Below are positions 8,966 through 16,777 of a stretch of 57,436 bases of DNA, in pieces; the first letter of the stretch is position 1, and each line of letters starts with the position of its first letter. The notes beneath the pieces were generated by a model. It was not told the origin of the DNA. It ran no database searches and saw nothing but the letters and a program-made list of their open reading frames with translations. Both the position numbers and the translations under genes were made by a program. This DNA comes from an uncultured Acetatifactor sp. GTDB taxonomy: Bacteria > Bacillota > Clostridia > Lachnospirales > Lachnospiraceae. The DNA is taken from assembly GCA_910584435.1 (NCBI GenBank), contig CAJUAP010000022.1, positions 8,390 to 65,825 on the forward strand, written 5' to 3'.

Positions 8966-11413
8966 TTATCTATTCTCATCCACATAGAGCTGGGCCCTGC
9001 TCTGTATCACTGCCGCCACATCCTTAGCCGACTTCTGCCCGGAATAGAAGCTCTCCATTTCTTCATTAATAATCTTCATGACTTCATTGTTGCTGTAATA
9101 ACATTTATCCACAGAGAAAATGAAATCTACCACCTTATCTATCTGTGCCTGGGTCAATGTAGGCAATATGATACTCTCCCCGTTGAGATAAAAAGTATCA
9201 TCATACTCTACCTTGTTGCCGTCTTCATCCACATAGGAAGGCTTCTCCAGACCTTTCTGTGCATTCTCCCTGAAATACTTCATCTGGATAGGAAGTCCCC
9301 ACATCTCATCACTGGATTGATATTCCTCCGTCAGATAGTACCGCAGGAAATCCCACGCGCCGTCCAGATTCGCGGAACGGGAAGAAATGGCATAGGAAGA
9401 AAGTGCATTGACATAAGAACCCATGCCGTTTTCCGTGGGGAAGCCCACGTAGGATACATCCTCGCCGATTCTGCCGTTTATGGTATAATTCATGCCCCTG
9501 ATATCATAAATATTCAACTGGCACAAAATCGTTCTGTTATCCCGGTACTGGCTCTGATAATTCATCCAGTAATCCTCCCCGTAGTAATCCTCGCTCAACT
9601 CTAAAGGAAGGTTCTTGGCATATTCCATCATGTCAATAAAGTGCTGTGAATTGAAATCACACTTTCCTGTGGACACATCAATAAAATCATTGGCACAGAA
9701 ATTCATCATAATATTAAAGAAATTATCTCTTGTAGTCTCGCCAATCAGTGTGGTGCCCTCCGGCATGGATTCCAACTGCTGCTGTGCTTCCGCCATTGTC
9801 CAGGAGGTTCTCTCTCCCACCAGGGATGTCTTTGCCACCATAGTGTTCACACTGAACGCAGGAATGACATAGTATAATTTTCCGTCCACCGAATAGGCAT
9901 CCAGCACACTCTGCACAAATTCTACCTGGGAGAGCTCCTCATCCTGCTCAATGAGCTTTCCGATATCCGCCAGCAATCCCTTAGAGGCATAATTTTCTAC
10001 AGGAAGATTATCTGTAATTAATATATCCGGCATGCCTCCTGTGATAATATCATTGTTCAGCTGCTTATAACCTGCTTCATAATCTTCATAACTATTATAG
10101 GTATCATAATCTTTTATCACAATACGGTACTGATCGCTTGTACGGTTATATTCTATCACACGCTTCTTCATGTCGTTGTTGATATAATTGCCCGCCAATA
10201 CCAGCACTGCTTTGTCAGGAATATCTTCCGGATTCACATAGGTCAGTATGCCTGCTTTCAGTTCATCCCCATAATTCTCATAAAATACAGACAAGAAGGA
10301 ATTGCCGTCCAGCTCTATCAGGCTGACCATGTTGGATATATTCAGGTCAGAGTTAATAAAGCTCACCTTCATGGTTCCATCCGCATCCCCCACATTATAG
10401 CTGTAAATGCCATTTCTGCCGGAGTAGATTAAGTCAGAATTCCTGCCTGCATCAAGGGTATTAAAACCATTATAGCTGAAGCTGGAAGGCAGCGGCGTTG
10501 GTTCTCCTACCGTGTCTGTGGCTATGTCATAAGTTGCAATAAACTCTTTCGACCAATCGTTCTCATCATAATACATCACCAGGAAAGTGCCATCCTCTCT
10601 GGCAACCAGGCGGTCCAAATTCTGGAACAGTTTCAGGGCATCCTCGGACATTTCTGTCTTCCCGGATATATTCCCCTGGGCATCCACAGACATCTTGGAT
10701 ATATTTTCTCCTGATAAAATCAGGTACAATGTGCCATCCCCGGCCACTGTCATATTGCTCACATAGACATACTCATCCTGGGAATTCAGCTCTTCCAGTT
10801 CCTTCTCCCATTGCATGGTTCCATCGGCATTCCAGCAGACAAGACCATAATTTTGAGTAGAAACATAGTTCTCCGGATCACTGTAATTTTCATATCGATG
10901 TTCGTGGATTGCATATACTTTCCCTTCCGGAGAGAAAGCATAATTATAGTAATTATCATATTCCCATATATTTGAAGAGTCAGTGTCCATCGGATCGGAT
11001 ACCCCGATATCCGGCACCGCCACTTCCACTGCCATCCTTGCAAGGCCGCCATTCCCGCCGGCGGCATCCGAACCGCCTGATTCTCTTGCCGGGAATTCCA
11101 GAGCACACGTCTGAATATCGGTGCCGTCCTCTTTCATACTAATCATGCGGATATCCGTATTGCCGCTGTTATCCTCCCAGTGATATACTTCTACCATGAG
11201 ATAAATCATTCCGTCCCTATGGGATGAAGCATAGACATTATAACCATCTCCGTCTATCTCCGGCAATGTGATTTCCTGCAGCTTATATACATTTTCTTTG
11301 GCAAGCGCCGCATTCACCATTGTATTATTATTTCCGCAAGCGCATAACCCCACTGCCAGACACATGACCAGGCATAAGCCTATCAGCCTTCCATACCAAT
11401 TCTTTTTCATCAT
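8966..11413 (-). CDS. Large lipoprotein extracellular solute-binding protein (N-terminal propeller-like, C-terminal SBP family 1)
   Basis: About 815 residues. A lipoprotein signal peptide ends in a lipobox (VGLCACGN), anchoring the protein outside the membrane. The first half (about 50-400) is rich in short beta/turn units with Gly-Thr-Leu-Tyr patterns (DGTLYLI, DGTFLVM) that suggest a beta-propeller. The second half (from DKAVLVLAGNYIN onward) has the family-1 sugar-binding-protein pattern, including PDILITD and AWDFLRYYL. The ATG pair at 11413/11410 behind GGGGAGG is preferred over the upstream start at 11443. It is the last gene of a set that begins with a similar protein at 19081, with two sugar permeases between them. 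The ligand is unknown; carbohydrate or glycopeptide is inferred from the permeases. Confidence 0.8.
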   Translation of the reverse strand: MMKKNWYGRLIGLCLVMCLAVGLCACGNNNTMVNAALAKENVYKLQEITLPEIDGDGYNVYASSHRDGMIYLMVEVYHWEDNSGNTDIRMISMKEDGTDIQTCALEFPARESGGSDAAGGNGGLARMAVEVAVPDIGVSDPMDTDSSNIWEYDNYYNYAFSPEGKVYAIHEHRYENYSDPENYVSTQNYGLVCWNADGTMQWEKELEELNSQDEYVYVSNMTVAGDGTLYLILSGENISKMSVDAQGNISGKTEMSEDALKLFQNLDRLVAREDGTFLVMYYDENDWSKEFIATYDIATDTVGEPTPLPSSFSYNGFNTLDAGRNSDLIYSGRNGIYSYNVGDADGTMKVSFINSDLNISNMVSLIELDGNSFLSVFYENYGDELKAGILTYVNPEDIPDKAVLVLAGNYINNDMKKRVIEYNRTSDQYRIVIKDYDTYNSYEDYEAGYKQLNNDIITGGMPDILITDNLPVENYASKGLLADIGKLIEQDEELSQVEFVQSVLDAYSVDGKLYYVIPAFSVNTMVAKTSLVGERTSWTMAEAQQQLESMPEGTTLIGETTRDNFFNIMMNFCANDFIDVSTGKCDFNSQHFIDMMEYAKNLPLELSEDYYGEDYWMNYQSQYRDNRTILCQLNIYDIRGMNYTINGRIGEDVSYVGFPTENGMGSYVNALSSYAISSRSANLDGAWDFLRYYLTEEYQSSDEMWGLPIQMKYFRENAQKGLEKPSYVDEDGNKVEYDDTFYLNGESIILPTLTQAQIDKVVDFIFSVDKCYYSNNEVMKIINEEMESFYSGQKSAKDVAAVIQSRAQLYVDENR

Positions 11414-11475
11414 AATTCCTCCCCTGCCCGTTCCTGCGGACATTTTTGCATCATCTGATTTGTCAGCGCAAAACC

Positions 11476-12660
11476 TTATTTCCTTCTAAAACCTCTGTGC
11501 GGCTCTTCAAGATAGCCAAGATCGTCTTTCTTCTTACGTTTCCAGGGCTTCTTTTCTTTCTTTTCCCTATGCTTCTTCTCCTCTGCCTCACCTGAGCTTA
11601 CGCCGCCGTACCCGTTTTTGTTCTTACGCGCCCACAGCTTCTCAATCAGGCGTTCCGCCTTATCCTGCAGCTTCAACCGCACATCCCGCAGTGTCCAGCC
11701 CTTATGCCTCCACCAGATGATAAACAGCACCAGTGCCAATAACACCGGATATGCCAGAAACAGAATCTCAAACAATGTGAGCACTGCCGCAATGTCCTCA
11801 TACCCTCTGGCGATATTCTCCCAGAAAGGATAAATAATCGCTCTGCCATTCATGGAACGGGTTCCGAACTGTTTGATAAGCTTCAGCCTTGAGAGAAGGG
11901 AGTAACGGGATGTATTCTCTACCACCTCCGCATTCTTCTCATCGGAACCCAGATGGTCCTTCACATATTTATAGGCAAATTCCGTAACAGGATTGGGCAT
12001 CACAATCTCATAGTGGTTGATTCCGTTGCTTCTGCCCAACTGGGTCAGGGTCTCATAAGAGACATACACCAGCGTACTGTCCAAGCCCGCAGCCTCTGCC
12101 AGATGTCCGTCTTCCCTGTGTATCACACCGGTGACCATATGGGGCTGCCCGCCTATATTAACCGTCATTCCAGCCACATCGGAAGAACCAAAAAGCTGCC
12201 ATGCCGCATCTTCATCTATAATACAGTAATCCTGCATCAAATCATTTCCTGAAAAATAGGAACCATACAGAAGGTGCTCCGGATGAAACAGGAAAAAGTC
12301 ACCGCCGACACCAATGGCATCTGCAGACACTGTTCCCCTCTCGGTTGAAAGCGTTACCTGGCCGTCCGCACTATAGGCATCCGCCCACAGCCTGGCGCCC
12401 TCATTTTCCGACTCCTGCACAACGGAGGCATCCACCAGCGCACCGTCTATGGTATGCTCAAATTCAAGAATCGTATCCTTTGAAATCCGGGCATTTACCG
12501 AGAAAAAGCAGCTGATCTGTGCCGTATTCTCCGGATTACCCCACCGTTCTGCCGCCTGCTGGGACAGCTGGCTGTGGCAAAAATGGCTTGTTATGAATAG
12601 CAGAATCAGGAAAATCAGAAAGGAGCATCCTCCGCTGATACCCAGTACTATTTTCTTCAT
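11476..12660 (-). CDS. Reduced MacB-core-like membrane protein (ABC exporter periplasmic-core type)
   Basis: About 394 residues. One N-terminal transmembrane helix (about 5-25), an extracellular domain of about 260 residues resembling the MacB periplasmic core (the pattern around DEDAAWQLFGSSDVAGMTV and VTGVIHRED is typical), and one further helix (about 290-318), then a very basic tail of about 75 residues (EKKHREKKEKKPWKRKKK). Normal MacB/FtsX permeases have four helices; here the three-helix FtsX block is reduced to about one, so transport alone is doubtful. ATG 12660 has a GAGGT site at 5-nt spacing. It follows the HlyD-like gene by about 24 bp. No ATPase gene lies in this set. A partner or adaptor role is inferred. 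Confidence 0.6.
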   Translation of the reverse strand: MKKIVLGISGGCSFLIFLILLFITSHFCHSQLSQQAAERWGNPENTAQISCFFSVNARISKDTILEFEHTIDGALVDASVVQESENEGARLWADAYSADGQVTLSTERGTVSADAIGVGGDFFLFHPEHLLYGSYFSGNDLMQDYCIIDEDAAWQLFGSSDVAGMTVNIGGQPHMVTGVIHREDGHLAEAAGLDSTLVYVSYETLTQLGRSNGINHYEIVMPNPVTEFAYKYVKDHLGSDEKNAEVVENTSRYSLLSRLKLIKQFGTRSMNGRAIIYPFWENIARGYEDIAAVLTLFEILFLAYPVLLALVLFIIWWRHKGWTLRDVRLKLQDKAERLIEKLWARKNKNGYGGVSSGEAEEKKHREKKEKKPWKRKKKDDLGYLEEPHRGFRRK

Positions 12661-12684
12661 CACTTACCTCATTCACCTCTCGTC

Positions 12685-14484
12685 TTAATCGGAAGCCAAT
12701 CGAACCAGTTTCCCTGCCTCCACCGGCTTGGTGGATGTAGTAATTACAAACTCATAGCCGTAAAGTGCAGCGCTGATAGCAGATTGGGTATCATCGCTTG
12801 CAATCACCTCCACGTCTACACGACTGGCCGTATAACGGGTTCCCAAAGGACTGGACTTAGACTCCACGATCAGGATGAACTTGCCGTTATTGTCTTCACG
12901 GATGGCGCTGTTAGGTACTATCAAGTCATAATTCGCACTTTTCTGTCCCACAGACAGGCTTAAGGACTGCCCTGCGGTTACGGTACTGCCTGTTACGTCA
13001 AAGGTCAGCAGTTTCTTCTGGCCGGGATCCGTATTGTCCGGCTTAATGCTTGACAGGGTGACATCAATATCATCATACCTCCAGGCATTCACCAGATCCG
13101 CCTTGTCTCCCACGGACAGCCTTCTCGCCTGTTCATTGGTCACAGAGAAGCTTAAGGTATATCCCTTTCCTTCCGGCTGCATCACTGCTACGGGCGTGTC
13201 TGCAGAAGTGGAATTACCTGCGGTCACATTCAATTTTGTCACGGTGCCGGAGATAGGTGCCGTAATGGTAGCTCCGGTGGTCTTCTCCTTCAGTTTATCC
13301 ACTTCTTCCTGCGCCTTGTCAATGGCCTCCTGCAGTGTCTGTAAACCCGACTGTCCGAAGATTCTGTCAATCTGATCATTCAGATCCTTAAGCTCATCCT
13401 GCCTGTCTTCCAGATCCTTTGTCCTGTCCGTCACTGCATCTTTCTTGTCGGCCAGGGCCTTTTCCGCCTCTCTCTTCTCATCTTCCACTTCACTCTGCTG
13501 ACGCCGGAGACTGTTCGTAATATCTTCCTTGTCTTTTCTCACCTTGGCTTCCAGCCTTGTTTGGGCAGCCGTTTTCTTATTTTCCAAATCTGCTATGTTC
13601 TGGTCCCCTGCCTTAATTTGATCATCATATGCTTTAACACTGTCTCTATACCCTGATACTACACTCTCCAATTCATCTCGAAGAGCTTTTTCCTCCGCAC
13701 TATTCCCACTTTCTACGGCAGCTTCTATCCTTGGTGCATATTCTGCTTCTTTATCTGCAATAGCTTTCTCTGCCTTATCCAATTCCGCCTTGAGTGCCGG
13801 TCTGGTTTGGTTCCATTGGTTATTTGCCTGATTATATTCATCTCTGGTTCTATCACGTTCATGCCTCTCGTCACAGTCCCACTCATCCTCTGACCTGTTC
13901 TGCTCAATTGTAATCTGCGTATTAAACGCTTCATACCGCTCGGTGATTTCATCCACCCTCTTCTGTGCTTCCGTCACCTCATTCTCTGCTGCCTCGACAG
14001 CATTTTCCGCTGCTTTGACAGCATTCTGCTTCACCGTGATTCTATTGCGGTATTCCTCAATGGTAACGCCGTTTTCCGCCTCCTGGATATCGGAACTGGT
14101 CAGATTCGTATTCAGCAGTGCACTCTCATAAGCCTTCTCCGCCTTCTCCAGTGCATCCAGAGCTGCCTTCAGTTCTTCGCTGTCCTTATCCTCCAGATAA
14201 TATAGGATATCTCCCTTCTGAACCGTATCTCCGGCTCTGACAGCCACACTGGCTACTTTCCTTGTCTCCGTCACCTTCACTTCATATGGGTCTCCGCTCT
14301 CCACCGTTCCCGAACCCCGTATCTTAGCCGTGATAGATCCTGACTGCACATACTGCGTAGCCACTTCCGGCAGGGAATAGTTCATGATGGTCTGGGAGAA
14401 AAAAGTCAGCAGCAGCATCACCGTCAGGAATACAATCGCCGCATTCTTCACCCAATCCCTTCTCTTAGTTCCGTTCTCGTTCAT
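12685..14484 (-). CDS. HlyD/MacA-like membrane fusion (adaptor) protein with long coiled coil
   Basis: A protein of 599 residues with an N-terminal membrane anchor (about 13-33), a biotinyl-lipoyl-like half (about 55-95, VRAGDTVQKGDILYYL), a long charged coiled coil (about 100-390, dense in Lys/Glu/Asp), the second lipoyl half and beta-barrel (about 395-500, ATITAPISGTVTKLNVTAGN), and a C-terminal membrane-proximal domain. This is the layout of adaptors that join MacB-type or secretion ABC exporters. The start has a good GGAGAGGAAA site. It sits between the sugar permease gene, separated by a 255-bp repeat-bearing gap, and the MacB-core-like gene, so the two adaptor-type genes probably act together. 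Confidence 0.85.
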   Translation of the reverse strand: MNENGTKRRDWVKNAAIVFLTVMLLLTFFSQTIMNYSLPEVATQYVQSGSITAKIRGSGTVESGDPYEVKVTETRKVASVAVRAGDTVQKGDILYYLEDKDSEELKAALDALEKAEKAYESALLNTNLTSSDIQEAENGVTIEEYRNRITVKQNAVKAAENAVEAAENEVTEAQKRVDEITERYEAFNTQITIEQNRSEDEWDCDERHERDRTRDEYNQANNQWNQTRPALKAELDKAEKAIADKEAEYAPRIEAAVESGNSAEEKALRDELESVVSGYRDSVKAYDDQIKAGDQNIADLENKKTAAQTRLEAKVRKDKEDITNSLRRQQSEVEDEKREAEKALADKKDAVTDRTKDLEDRQDELKDLNDQIDRIFGQSGLQTLQEAIDKAQEEVDKLKEKTTGATITAPISGTVTKLNVTAGNSTSADTPVAVMQPEGKGYTLSFSVTNEQARRLSVGDKADLVNAWRYDDIDVTLSSIKPDNTDPGQKKLLTFDVTGSTVTAGQSLSLSVGQKSANYDLIVPNSAIREDNNGKFILIVESKSSPLGTRYTASRVDVEVIASDDTQSAISAALYGYEFVITTSTKPVEAGKLVRLASD

Positions 14485-14591
14485 AGCTTTTCCTCTCCTC
14501 TATCCATTATTCGCATACCAATCTCCGCTCTGCCCCACAGCAATCATACCCCTTGCAAGACAAACACCTGGTGCAAACTTCATTTCCTTCG

Positions 14592-14736
14592 CACTTCCCG
14601 TCATACCGCCCAAAGAGGTGGGCTTCACCCCCCTCTTAGCGGGATAAACAATACATGAACTCGGCGCTGTTCCTGCGCCGTAGAAAATCTTCGCGAAGCG
14701 GCCTCTGCCGCAAGCGATTAGATTTTCTTCTCACAC
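14592..14736. repeat. Intergenic palindromic element, copy A
   Basis: The left end CACTTCCCGTCATACCGCC begins a hairpin (GAGGTGGG...CCCCCCTC) followed by the shared AACAATACATGAACTCGG stretch, a GGCGC/GCGCC hairpin, and a larger stem with AGAAAATCT pairing AGATTTTCT around a CGC/CGGC...GCCG/GCG core. It ends in CTCACAC 2 nt from the stop of the permease gene. The 254-bp gap between the permease and the HlyD-like gene holds no gene, only this element. Confidence 0.8.
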
Positions 14737-14738
14737 TA

Positions 14739-15707
14739 TTAGCCTTTAATACCGCCCTGATAAGTAATCCCATCCACCAGATATTCTTCCCCATAGAGGA
14801 AGATCAACAGGCTGGGAACCATATATATGGTGGCCACTGCGAAAGCCAGCCCGATTTCACCCGCATTAATCTTGCTTAAGAACACAGACAGGGGATGCAT
14901 CTCCGCATCGGTAAGCAGTAACAGGGGCTGCTCCACCATATTCCAGTAATCAATAAACACCAGGATTGCCGCGGAACAAATGGCGCCTTTACACAGCGGC
15001 ATACAGATCCGCCTGTAAATCTGCCACTCTCCCGCACCGTCTATCTGTGCCGCCTCCATAACCGATTCCGGTATTCTGCGCATGAACTTCGTCAGCAGAA
15101 ACACCGCAAAGGGTGAGACAATACCCGGAAGCCAGATCGCCCAATTGGTATCCAGCAGGTTCAGCCAATCGCTGACCAGATAATTGGGCACCAAAGTCAC
15201 CTGATACGGCATCAGCATCAAAATGATATACATAAAAAAGATCATTTCCCGGATTCTCCCCCGGTACCTGGCAAATCCATAGGAAGCCAGGGACGCCACA
15301 ATCAGCTGGAACAATACAATAGGCCCCACCAGTATCACAGAATTCCAGAACTTCAGCAGATATTCCGGACTTTTCAAAAGCACTGTATTATACTGACTGA
15401 AAGATACCATATCAGGAATAAATTTCAAATTCACTTTCTCTGATATGTACACCTTACCCCCATTGGCATCCGTGGCAAAGACGGAACCATAATTGGCCGA
15501 TATCTCCGATGCCGCCATAAAGGAATTTGTAATAGTCAGCACAATAGGCATCAGGAACAGGAAAGCAAATGTTGCCGCCACCACCGTAGCCAGTGCAATC
15601 TTGGTTGTCTGCCACATTTTCCTGCGCTTCACATTGACAGGTCTGCCCGCACGTTTTGGAGTTGCCGCTGCCGAAAGCCCATGTGCATCTTTTCTCCGCT
15701 TTTTCAA
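14739..15707 (-). CDS. Carbohydrate ABC transporter inner-membrane permease, MalG type
   Basis: A protein of 322 residues with a basic N-terminus, a first helix at about 33-58 and a binding-protein-dependent transport domain with five further helices. The EAA loop that contacts the ATPase is clear (EAAQIDGAGEWQIYRRICMPL). The gene starts with TTG overlapping the TGA stop of the previous permease gene (TTGA), so the two are translationally coupled and form a MalF/MalG-like heterodimer. An insert after helix 1 (about residues 70-110) is typical for this subfamily. No MalK-type ATPase is encoded here; a shared MsmX-like ATPase elsewhere is the usual solution in Firmicutes. Confidence 0.92.
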   Translation of the reverse strand: MKKRRKDAHGLSAAATPKRAGRPVNVKRRKMWQTTKIALATVVAATFAFLFLMPIVLTITNSFMAASEISANYGSVFATDANGGKVYISEKVNLKFIPDMVSFSQYNTVLLKSPEYLLKFWNSVILVGPIVLFQLIVASLASYGFARYRGRIREMIFFMYIILMLMPYQVTLVPNYLVSDWLNLLDTNWAIWLPGIVSPFAVFLLTKFMRRIPESVMEAAQIDGAGEWQIYRRICMPLCKGAICSAAILVFIDYWNMVEQPLLLLTDAEMHPLSVFLSKINAGEIGLAFAVATIYMVPSLLIFLYGEEYLVDGITYQGGIKG

Positions 15708-16693
15708 CCTTCCACATCCTTTCCAAAACGATTCTCTGCTATAAACAGAATTCCGATGATCAGTATCATCACCAGGGACATCAGAATTGCTGCTGCCGAC
15801 AAAGTCTGATAATCCAGCGATTTGAATTTATTGTTCATAAAATGCTGCAGCGTATAAATGGAATCATATGGATAATCCCCCGTGAGCAGATACACCTCCC
15901 GGAATACCTTGAAGGAATTAATCAGGGACATAATTGTCACAAACAAAAGCGATGAGGACAGATACCGTATTTTAATATAGAAGAAAGTCTGCAGGGGCGT
16001 GGCGCTCTCCAGCGTAGCCACTTCCAGGATATCCTTGGGAATACTGGCAAGAGCCGCCATAAACATAATCATATTATATCCCAGATTCTTCCACAGGAAC
16101 AATATCACCACTACCACCAACGCATAATCCGACTTCAGCCAGTCTATCTTACCCACTCCCACTGCCTGCAATATCTCATTCAGCGCACCATTGTAATGGA
16201 AGATCACCTGCCATATCAATACGATGGAAGCCACCGGCACCATCATAGGACTTAAGAAAAAGGTTCGGAACTGGCTGCGGAACGGCAGCTTCGCCTCCAG
16301 TACAATGGCCAGCAGCAGCGAAAGCACTACCGCCAGCGGCACTGCCACCAGGGAAAACGATAGCGTATTGTGAACCGCCCTGCGGAATGCGGAATTACGA
16401 ACAATTGTTTGGAAATTATCCAAAAACACAAAATTACCGCTGATGGGATTATCTACCAGGGAATAATAAATGACCACCAAAAAAGGAATGATAAAAAATG
16501 CCATCACCCCGATAAAGCTGGGGGCAATAAATGCCCCTGAGCTTACTTTAACCTTGCGTGTTCTTCGGGTTGTCTTAATATGAACTTTCGGCATATCCGC
16601 CTTATCATGTCCGCGGAATATGCTCCCATGCCCTGCCCCGGCTCTCTTTTCTATGATTGGCTTTGACTCACTGATTTTCTGCTTCTTACTCAC
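15704..16693 (-). CDS. Carbohydrate ABC transporter inner-membrane permease, MalF/UgpA type
   Basis: A protein of 329 residues with a hydrophilic basic N-terminal 50 residues followed by six predicted transmembrane helices. The EAA-like loop is LEVATLESATPLQTFFYIKI. It pairs with the overlapping MalG-type gene. The gene follows the 770-residue solute-binding protein gene by 84 bp, which contains a short direct repeat (ATTCCGGCTT twice) but no clear terminator, so it is probably in the same transcript. Confidence 0.92.
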   Translation of the reverse strand: MSKKQKISESKPIIEKRAGAGHGSIFRGHDKADMPKVHIKTTRRTRKVKVSSGAFIAPSFIGVMAFFIIPFLVVIYYSLVDNPISGNFVFLDNFQTIVRNSAFRRAVHNTLSFSLVAVPLAVVLSLLLAIVLEAKLPFRSQFRTFFLSPMMVPVASIVLIWQVIFHYNGALNEILQAVGVGKIDWLKSDYALVVVVILFLWKNLGYNMIMFMAALASIPKDILEVATLESATPLQTFFYIKIRYLSSSLLFVTIMSLINSFKVFREVYLLTGDYPYDSIYTLQHFMNNKFKSLDYQTLSAAAILMSLVMILIIGILFIAENRFGKDVEG

Positions 16694-16777
16694 TTTTCAT
16701 CCTCATTCCAGAATATCATTCCATCCTGGCTTACCTTTTCTCACTCTCATGAAAACTCCATTCCGGCTTATTCCGGC

